From: Nonlabens sp. YIK11
Lineage (GTDB): Bacteria > Bacteroidota > Bacteroidia > Flavobacteriales > Flavobacteriaceae
DNA: 64,000 nt
Direction of reading: 5' to 3'
NCBI RefSeq assembly: GCF_001413925.1
Contig: NZ_LBMJ01000001.1
Span: forward strand, 1,259,001-1,323,000
Both the position numbers and the translations under genes were made by a program. Below the pieces are notes generated by a model. It was given only the letters and a program-made list of their open reading frames with translations, was not told the origin of the DNA and ran no database searches. Shown here in pieces: positions 58,033 through 64,000 of this stretch; position 1 is the first letter of the stretch, and each line of letters starts with the position of its first letter.

Positions 58033-60666
58033 ATGACTCAAGCATCCAAATACGACTCTAAAACCGCCGAAGAAAAGTGGTACAAATACTGGATGGAGAA
58101 CGACTTTTTCACATCAGTTCCAGATGATAGAGAGAGTTATACCATAGTCATACCGCCACCTAATGTCACTGGCGTGTTGCATATGGGTCATATGTTGAAC
58201 AATACCATTCAGGATGTACTCATACGTCGTGCTCGTTTAAAGGGATATAACGCTTGTTGGGTTCCTGGAACAGATCACGCATCCATTGCGACAGAGGCTA
58301 AAGTCGTTAAAAAGCTGCAGGAACAAGGAATTGATAAGAATGACCTGACTCGCGAGGAATTTTTGGAGCATGCCTGGCAGTGGACACATGAGTATGGCGG
58401 GATCATTCTCGAGCAACTTAAAAAATTAGGTGCCAGTTGTGACTGGTCCAGAACAAAATTCACACTGGATGATGGTATGTCTGCCAGCGTGATAAAGGTC
58501 TTCATAGATCTTTACAACAAAGGCTTGATCTATCGTGGGTACCGCATGGTCAATTGGGATCCTGTGGCGCAAACAACCTTGAGTGATGAAGAAGTCATCT
58601 ATGAAGAGCGCAATGGGAATTTATACTACCTAGAATACCCCATTAAAGGAAGTAGCGATAAGGTCACCATTGCCACAACAAGACCCGAAACCATATTGGG
58701 AGACACCGCGGTCTGTGTCAATCCAGCCGATGAGCGTTATACGCATTTAATCGGTAAGACGGTCATTGTTCCTATCGTAAATAGGGAAATCCCAGTAATA
58801 GCAGACGATTATGTGGATGTGGAGTTTGGTACTGGTTGTTTGAAAATCACGCCAGCCCATGACGAAAATGACAAAAAGATAGGAGAAACGCACCATCTTG
58901 AAGTCATCGATATTTTCAATGCAGATGCAACACTCAACAGTTTTGGTTTGCACTATGAAGGAATGGATCGGTTTGAGGTGCGCAAGCAAATTTCAATAGA
59001 GCTTGAAGAGAAAGGTTTCTTGGTCAAAAAAGAAAGCCATGTTCATAAAGTGGGTACTAGTGAACGTACCAAAGCAGTCATTGAGCCCAGACTTTCAGAC
59101 CAGTGGTTCCTAAAGATGGAAGAACTGGCACAGCCTGCTATCAAAGCGGTTAAGGAAGATATTGTTGAGCTTTTGCCTTCAAAATTCAAGAGTACCTACT
59201 TCCATTGGATGGAAAATGTGCGCGATTGGAACATCTCACGCCAGCTGGTTTGGGGACAACGCATTCCTGCTTATTACTACGGTGATGGTACAGATGATTT
59301 TGTGGTGGCAAGTAGTATGGAAGAGGCTGTTTCGCTTTCGCGAAAGCGAACTAACAACAACACCATAACAGAAAAGGATCTACGTCAAGAGAGTGATGTT
59401 CTCGACACCTGGTTCTCAAGTTGGTTATGGCCCATAAGCGTTTTTAATGGAGTTTTGGAACCCGAGAACGAAGAGATCAATTATTACTATCCCACAAGGG
59501 ATTTGGTAACCGGTCCAGATATTTTGTTTTTCTGGGTAGCGCGCATGATCGTTGCTGGATATGAATTGCGGGATGAAAAGCCCTTTGATAAGGTGTATCT
59601 CACGGGACTGGTACGTGATAAACAACGTCGCAAAATGTCCAAATCGCTGGGTAATTCACCAGACGCCTTGAAGTTATTGGAAGAATACAGCGCAGATGGC
59701 GTGCGTGTAGGATTGCTGTTGAGTAGTGCCGCCGGTAATGACCTCATGTTTGATGAGGATCTTTGCCAACAGGGAAAAAACTTTGTCAACAAGATGTGGA
59801 ACGCCTTTAGGCTCACACAAGGTTGGGAAGTGGACAAACAACTACCGCAGCCAGATTACGCCGCGCAAGGCATTGCCTGGTACCGTAGTAGGTTTGCACA
59901 GGCGATGGAAGAGATCGAGGATCACTATTCTAAATACCGCATCAGCGATGTGCTCATGACCAGTTATAAATTGATCTGGGACGACTTTTGTGGATGGTTG
60001 CTGGAAATTATAAAACCAGCCTACCAGCAGCCCATTGATGCACAAACTTTGGCTGAAGTAATTGATCTATTTGAGGATAACCTGAGGTTGATGCATCCGT
60101 TCACGCCATTTATTACAGAAGAAATATGGCAAAGCATTCATGATCGCCAGCCTAGTGAGGCCTTGTGTATCAATACCTGGCCAGAAACTGGAACGATTTA
60201 TCAAGATTTACTTACCGATTTAGAGTTGGTTAAGGAAGCTATTTCAGGAGTGCGCAAAGTGCGTAAGGAAAAGCAGATAAGCTTTAAGAATGAAATTGAT
60301 CTTTTGGTCATCAATAATGAGAATCTTTCCAGCGCTTATGATGAACTCATCAAAAAGATGGGTAATATAACGTCTATAAAGATCGTTGAGGATCAGGTAG
60401 CTGGTGCTGCCAGTTACCGCGTACGATCTAATGAATATTTTGTGCCGCTGGAAGGAAATATCGATACGGCTGTCGAGATTGAGAAGCTTAAAGCAGAACT
60501 TCAACATGCTCAGGGCTTTTTGATGAGCGTAAAGAAAAAGTTATCCAACGAGCGATTTATGGCCGGTGCTCCAGAACAGGTCGTAGCCATGGAACGCAAA
60601 AAGGAGGCTGACGCGCTTGCCAAAATCGAAACCATTCAATCCAGCCTTACCGCCCTAGAATCATAA
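58033..60666 (+). CDS. valS: Valyl-tRNA synthetase
   Basis: The protein has 877 residues. The class I signature PPPNVTGVLHMGHML (HIGH-like HMGH) and KMSKSLGNSPD are present, with the editing-domain segments TTRPETILGDTAV and GTGCLKITPAHDEND, and WFSSWLWP. The C-terminal coiled-coil arm (about 805-877) is normal for ValRS. The palindrome at 59334-59347 encodes LSRKRT in EAVSLSRKRTNNN, just before the conserved QESDVLDTWFSS. No T-box or other leader was seen. Confidence 0.97.
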   Translation: MTQASKYDSKTAEEKWYKYWMENDFFTSVPDDRESYTIVIPPPNVTGVLHMGHMLNNTIQDVLIRRARLKGYNACWVPGTDHASIATEAKVVKKLQEQGIDKNDLTREEFLEHAWQWTHEYGGIILEQLKKLGASCDWSRTKFTLDDGMSASVIKVFIDLYNKGLIYRGYRMVNWDPVAQTTLSDEEVIYEERNGNLYYLEYPIKGSSDKVTIATTRPETILGDTAVCVNPADERYTHLIGKTVIVPIVNREIPVIADDYVDVEFGTGCLKITPAHDENDKKIGETHHLEVIDIFNADATLNSFGLHYEGMDRFEVRKQISIELEEKGFLVKKESHVHKVGTSERTKAVIEPRLSDQWFLKMEELAQPAIKAVKEDIVELLPSKFKSTYFHWMENVRDWNISRQLVWGQRIPAYYYGDGTDDFVVASSMEEAVSLSRKRTNNNTITEKDLRQESDVLDTWFSSWLWPISVFNGVLEPENEEINYYYPTRDLVTGPDILFFWVARMIVAGYELRDEKPFDKVYLTGLVRDKQRRKMSKSLGNSPDALKLLEEYSADGVRVGLLLSSAAGNDLMFDEDLCQQGKNFVNKMWNAFRLTQGWEVDKQLPQPDYAAQGIAWYRSRFAQAMEEIEDHYSKYRISDVLMTSYKLIWDDFCGWLLEIIKPAYQQPIDAQTLAEVIDLFEDNLRLMHPFTPFITEEIWQSIHDRQPSEALCINTWPETGTIYQDLLTDLELVKEAISGVRKVRKEKQISFKNEIDLLVINNENLSSAYDELIKKMGNITSIKIVEDQVAGAASYRVRSNEYFVPLEGNIDTAVEIEKLKAELQHAQGFLMSVKKKLSNERFMAGAPEQVVAMERKKEADALAKIETIQSSLTALES

Positions 60667-60669
60667 ATC

Positions 60670-60759
60670 ATGAATCCATTTAATTTTATCATTATATTTT
60701 TTGGGGCGATGATGATTTGTTTGATCGCACTCGCGATCTACATCATGAGAAAAAAGTAA
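60670..60759 (+). CDS. Tiny single-span membrane protein
   Basis: The 29-residue ORF is MNPFNFIIIFFGAMMICLIA followed by LAIYIMRKK. It is almost entirely one transmembrane helix with a basic C-terminal tail. It starts 3 nt after the valS stop on the same strand, so it is probably co-transcribed. The form is that of typical small bacterial membrane proteins. It was not tested against homologues. Confidence 0.6.
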   Translation: MNPFNFIIIFFGAMMICLIALAIYIMRKK

Positions 60760-60772
60760 ATAGCGCTGCTAC

Positions 60773-61051
60773 TTACCAGGGCTTTGGGTAAAGCTTTTTG
60801 ATGATTTCAATGTAGCGTTCCTTCGCTTCATTTTTGGAGAGCTGCTGGACTTGAATGAGAGCATTCATTTTAAATCCAGACCTCAAGTCGTTCGTCTCAA
60901 AACTACGATTGCTCACATAGGGCTCGTCAATGACTCTTTTGTAATAGGCATAAAGATGTAACTGCAGTTCAAGAGGTACCTCAGACTGCTCTTGAGAGCT
61001 CGCTTTCGCGAAAGCGGCTTCAAATTCTTTATCTAGTTCTTCTTCGGTCAT
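60773..61051 (-). CDS. Acyl-CoA-binding protein family
   Basis: The protein has 92 residues and four helices. Family landmarks are LDKEFEAAFAKAS, PLELQLHLYAYYKRVIDEP, SGFKMNALIQVQQLSKNEAKERYIEIIKKLYP (split helices). The palindrome at 61002-61015 encodes AFAKA in helix 1. It follows psd with a 1-nt overlap (TAATG), which fits a role in acyl-CoA supply to phospholipid synthesis. Confidence 0.85.
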   Translation of the reverse strand: MTEEELDKEFEAAFAKASSQEQSEVPLELQLHLYAYYKRVIDEPYVSNRSFETNDLRSGFKMNALIQVQQLSKNEAKERYIEIIKKLYPKPW

Positions 61052-61701
61052 TAAAAATTTGCAAGGATCGACTCGCCACCACGTACTTTTTGGTTCAATT
61101 CTACCTTGATATTGGCATCAAGTGGCAAGTAAACATCAACTCTGGAACCAAATTTAATGAATCCGCTGTCAGATCCTTGGACAACTTCCTCATTTTCTAC
61201 AGCATAGTTCACGATCCGCTTAGCCAAAGCACCTGCAATTTGTCGGTACATGATCTGTATGGTGTTTTTATGTTCTACTACTACCGTGGTGCGCTCATTT
61301 TCTTCACTAGCCTTAGGGTGCCATGCTACCAGGTATTTTCCAGGATGGTATTTTGAGAACGCCACTTTACCACCTATAGGATATCTGGTCACATGTACAT
61401 TAATAGGCGACATGAATACAGAAATCATGATACGTTCATCCTTGAAATATTCGTTTTCTGTAACCTTTTCAATCACGACCACCTTACCATCTACTGGTGA
61501 CACGATGGTGGCATCATCTAGAATGGTTTTTCTCTTTGGGTTCCTAAAAAATTGAAGGATGATGACAATGACAAAAATGGCAAGCCCAACCAGCAAAAAA
61601 TGCAACCATATAGGCATGGGAACGCTAAATGCGACGCCCACCAATATTGCAGATACAATGATGGCGATAATTATGGATGGTGTACCTTCTTTATGAAACA
61701 T
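61051..61701 (-). CDS. psd: Phosphatidylserine decarboxylase proenzyme
   Basis: The protein has 216 residues, the short class II-type Psd. Two N-terminal membrane helices (about 8-50) are followed by VSPVDGKVVVIE, MSPINVHVTRYPIGG and the self-cleavage site region GFIKFGSRVDV, where the Ser becomes the pyruvoyl group. It makes phosphatidylethanolamine. It overlaps cdsA by 11 nt. Confidence 0.95.
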   Translation of the reverse strand: MFHKEGTPSIIIAIIVSAILVGVAFSVPMPIWLHFLLVGLAIFVIVIILQFFRNPKRKTILDDATIVSPVDGKVVVIEKVTENEYFKDERIMISVFMSPINVHVTRYPIGGKVAFSKYHPGKYLVAWHPKASEENERTTVVVEHKNTIQIMYRQIAGALAKRIVNYAVENEEVVQGSDSGFIKFGSRVDVYLPLDANIKVELNQKVRGGESILANF

Positions 61702-62512
61702 GATTGATGATTAAAAAAGTGAGATATGCAAAAGGTGCTGCAAAGATAATGCTGTCCATACGATCAAATATACCACCATGCCCTGGCATGATGCTACCGC
61801 TATCCTTGACTGCAGCCTGTCTTTTGATTTTTGATTGTATCAAATCGCCTATGGTGCCAAAAAACGCAACCACAAAAGCAATAATGGCCCAATCATAAAC
61901 AGAATAGTCGTCGATACCGGTAGAAACTAAATAGTAGTGCAGTGCAATTCCCGCAACAATGGCCATGACTAAACCACCTATAAAGCCTTCAATCGTTTTT
62001 TTGGGAGATATACGTTTCATCAATTTGTGCTTTCCCAACAATCTACCTGAGATATAGGCAAAGCTGTCATTCGTCCAGATAATGGCAAAAATTCCAATGA
62101 GTAATTCTGGGCGATAGGTTTCCACAATGTTGGGAAGCAAGGCTAGGAACAAACTAGATCCTATGAGATACAAAAGAGCTATAATGTGCTTTTTGGTATT
62201 GAAAAGTGCGATACGGTCTACTAATACTAAATCCCTTATCAAGTAGATGTTTACTAATAGGGTAGCGATAAGCAGTAGGTAAATGAAATTGATGGGGACA
62301 CCTTTCCATACAATAAAGTAATAGGCTAATGGTAGCATAGGATAAATGACCCATTGCCTTAAACGTATCATGGGCATCAATTCTACCAAACATATAAAGG
62401 CAAAAATGCAAAACAGTAACGTAAAAACCCATTCTGGTGCGTATAGCGCACTAATGACCACCAACGAGACATAAATGATTCCCGACATGGATCTAACTAA
62501 CAATTCTCTCAT
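61691..62512 (-). CDS. cdsA: Phosphatidate cytidylyltransferase
   Basis: The protein has 273 residues with about seven transmembrane helices. The C-terminal signature is LIQSKIKRQAAVKDSGSIMPGHGGIFDRMDSI, read in two parts, preceded by DSFAYISGRLLGKHKLM and SPKKTIEGFIGG. It forms CDP-diacylglycerol, the precursor for the downstream Psd pathway. It lies 1 bp after the LUD gene. Confidence 0.97.
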   Translation of the reverse strand: MRELLVRSMSGIIYVSLVVISALYAPEWVFTLLFCIFAFICLVELMPMIRLRQWVIYPMLPLAYYFIVWKGVPINFIYLLLIATLLVNIYLIRDLVLVDRIALFNTKKHIIALLYLIGSSLFLALLPNIVETYRPELLIGIFAIIWTNDSFAYISGRLLGKHKLMKRISPKKTIEGFIGGLVMAIVAGIALHYYLVSTGIDDYSVYDWAIIAFVVAFFGTIGDLIQSKIKRQAAVKDSGSIMPGHGGIFDRMDSIIFAAPFAYLTFLIINHVS

Positions 62513-62513
62513 G

Positions 62514-63140
62514 CTACAAGTCTTCTAATAGGATGAGATAAAGACGTTTGTTAGGTACTCCATAATTCATGAGATCTTTTTCTTTCTCTTTGGTCAGGCT
62601 TTGATCTTGGAAGTTTTTTAGAGTGGTAATATTTGTTGGAATAGAACCTCTGCTATTGTGGTGTTTGATGCCTCTCAATCCTTCACCTATAGATTCTACA
62701 ATTTGACTTGTACTTGCTAAGACTACAAAAGTATCTGGCAGTTGTTTGGGTTTATTCTCTTTGATCTGGTTTGAAGAAAATAATATCGCACCATTGTCAG
62801 CAATGATGTATTCGCAAGTGCTTAGAAAAAAACTACTTTCTCGCAAATGCTGATTAAAATCTAGATTAAAACCGTTGAAACGTTCCTTCAATTGCTCGTC
62901 ATAGCAAAAAACAGGTGTTTCAAAAAAGTCGTGTTCTACAAGGATATCCTCAAAATGTTGCTGTACTTCATTCTCATCAACGGCATATAAAAAACGACCG
63001 CCTTGTCTAGAGAAATTATGTATAAACTGCTCATCTAGAGGTAGTTTTTCCTCTGGCATATATTTCGATCGTTCAGCGGTTGACCGCCCAGATTCACTGG
63101 TAACGGAAACCTTCCTGAAGATTTTTTTGAATATGCCCAT
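62514..63140 (-). CDS. LUD domain protein (lactate utilisation C-like)
   Basis: The protein has 208 residues. The LUD domain has CEYIIADNGAILFSSNQ, LPDTFVVLASTSQIVESI and SRGSIPTNITTLKNF. It is found as a stand-alone gene here, away from lutAB. It sits between ftsH and cdsA in a minus-strand run, an arrangement frequent in flavobacteria. Enzymatic activity is unknown. Confidence 0.85.
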   Translation of the reverse strand: MGIFKKIFRKVSVTSESGRSTAERSKYMPEEKLPLDEQFIHNFSRQGGRFLYAVDENEVQQHFEDILVEHDFFETPVFCYDEQLKERFNGFNLDFNQHLRESSFFLSTCEYIIADNGAILFSSNQIKENKPKQLPDTFVVLASTSQIVESIGEGLRGIKHHNSRGSIPTNITTLKNFQDQSLTKEKEKDLMNYGVPNKRLYLILLEDL

Positions 63141-63202
63141 TGTTGATCTTACCTATAATAGCAGATTAATGTAAATATAGCTACTTATTTATGGAAGACA
63201 AA

Positions 63203-64000
63203 CTATTCTTCCTCGCTTACGTCAGTTACTTCAGTAGTTTCTGGTGCAGCGATAGAACGACTTGAGGACTTTAAGGCTATGGGCTCTTCTTTTACAAAAG
63301 CACGTTTACCGAAAATCTTTTCAAGATCATCTTTGAAAATCACCTCTTTCTCAAGAAGTAACTCTGCAAGCTCCGTCAATTTATCCTTATTATCTGTCAA
63401 TAATTTGATCGCTCGTTGATATTGCGCTTCAATGATCTTTGATATTTCCTCGTCAATAGTGACCGCAGTAGCCTCGCTATAAGGTTTGGTCATATTGTAT
63501 TCTTGTTGACCGCTAGAATCGTAATAGGTAATATTACCTACTTTTTCATTTAGACCATAGATGGTTACCATGGCACGAGCTTGTTTAGTTACCTTTTCAA
63601 GGTCACTCAACGCACCAGTAGAAATATTGTCAAAAATGACTTTTTCAGCTGCGCGACCACCCATTGTAGCACACATTTCATCAAGCATTTGCTCTGGTCT
63701 CACGATCTGACGTTCTTCAGGTAGATACCAAGCAGCTCCCAATGATTGACCTCTAGGTACGATGGTTACTTTTACTAACGGTGCCGCATGCTCTGTCATC
63801 CAGCTTACTGTAGCATGTCCAGCCTCGTGATAGGCGATCGTTTTCTTCTCACTAGGTGTGATCAGTTTGTTCTTTTTCTCAAGTCCACCTACAATACGGT
63901 CTACCGCATCTAGGAAGTCTTGCTTGTCAACTGCTTTCTTTCCTTTACGTGCTGCGATAAGTGCCGCTTCATTACAAACGTTTGCAATGTCTGCACCACT
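63203..64000 (-). CDS. ftsH: ATP-dependent zinc metalloprotease FtsH, N-terminal part beyond window
   Basis: The 3' 266 codons are visible. They include the end of the AAA domain (SGADIANVCNEAALIAAR), the zinc site HEAGH near base 63815, MLDEMCATMGGRAAEKVIF and the distal helices. The C-terminal tail is acidic (VTDVSEEE). It is a membrane-anchored AAA protease. The frame remains open to the right edge of the window. Confidence 0.96.
   Translation of the reverse strand, partial: SGADIANVCNEAALIAARKGKKAVDKQDFLDAVDRIVGGLEKKNKLITPSEKKTIAYHEAGHATVSWMTEHAAPLVKVTIVPRGQSLGAAWYLPEERQIVRPEQMLDEMCATMGGRAAEKVIFDNISTGALSDLEKVTKQARAMVTIYGLNEKVGNITYYDSSGQQEYNMTKPYSEATAVTIDEEISKIIEAQYQRAIKLLTDNKDKLTELAELLLEKEVIFKDDLEKIFGKRAFVKEEPIALKSSSRSIAAPETTEVTDVSEEE

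Noticed and set aside
1..64000. CRISPR arrays, transposases, prophage, tRNA or rRNA genes
   Set aside because: No regularly spaced direct repeats, no transposase or integrase frames and no tRNA- or rRNA-like sequences were recognised by eye. A tRNAscan or Infernal run would settle small RNAs.

Overview
The window is a gene-dense chromosomal segment of a marine-type flavobacterium (Bacteroidota, Flavobacteriaceae; a Nonlabens/Dokdonia-like genus is my guess). The evidence is the Bacteroidota promoter consensus (TTTG, 19-21 bp, TAnnTTTG), a type IX secretion sorting domain, a long-form aromatic amino acid hydroxylase, the hisGDCBHAFIE and trpE-G-D-C-F-B-A gene orders, many secreted proteins of unknown function, and near absence of Shine-Dalgarno sites. 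A 14-bp palindrome, GCTTTCGCGAAAGC, occurs 25 times, 18 of them inside genes. No rRNA, tRNA, CRISPR array, transposase or prophage gene was seen. No gap between genes exceeds 300 bp.

Layout. 1-7330: a tandem run of secreted proteins rich in short Tyr/Gly/Asn repeats (one cut by the left edge), plus two small membrane proteins. 7343-9948: a LuxR-type response regulator convergent with a TPR histidine kinase. 10062-13467: aromatic amino acid hydroxylase, a divergent TetR regulator and an old yellow enzyme. 13617-14690: a secreted protein. 14788-22696: a complete histidine operon on the minus strand, preceded by a His leader peptide and attenuator and invaded by several small repeat families. 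22803-28778: an ECF sigma factor, a TPR membrane protein, a T9SS-secreted protein and a TPR-CHAT lipoprotein on the minus strand. 28887-33798: OmpA-like and secreted or lipoprotein genes. 33963-41268: a tryptophan operon with a Trp leader peptide and attenuator and an unexpected lipoprotein gene between trpE and trpG. 41325-43113: asnB with an Asn-rich leader peptide and attenuator. 43172-48112: Nramp-like transporter, MsrA, a cysteine-less zinc-ribbon-type protein, a Nif3 protein and LpxK. 48090-58004: hybrid histidine kinase, GapA, LipA, a glycosyltransferase, MurB, an aminotransferase, an aspartyl protease with PDZ domain, and a DUF1573 protein. 58033-64000: ValS, a tiny membrane protein, then ACBP, Psd, CdsA, a LUD protein and FtsH (cut by the right edge) on the minus strand.

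The most striking result is a set of three amino-acid attenuators (His, Trp, Asn) of identical build. In each, a -33/-7 promoter ends exactly 7 nt before the ATG of a 16-18 residue leader peptide carrying HHHH, WWW or NNN...NNN; a strong U-rich hairpin follows, then the operon. The spacing implies that the leader peptides are translated from almost leaderless mRNA. The Asn-controlled attenuator of asnB is the one I consider most likely to be undescribed.

Two further themes stand out. Small palindromic repeats have entered coding sequence in frame (phhA, hisIE, hisF, hisH and many sites of the 14-mer). The sigma/TPR/secreted/CHAT cluster may be an uncharacterised envelope signalling or cell-death module.
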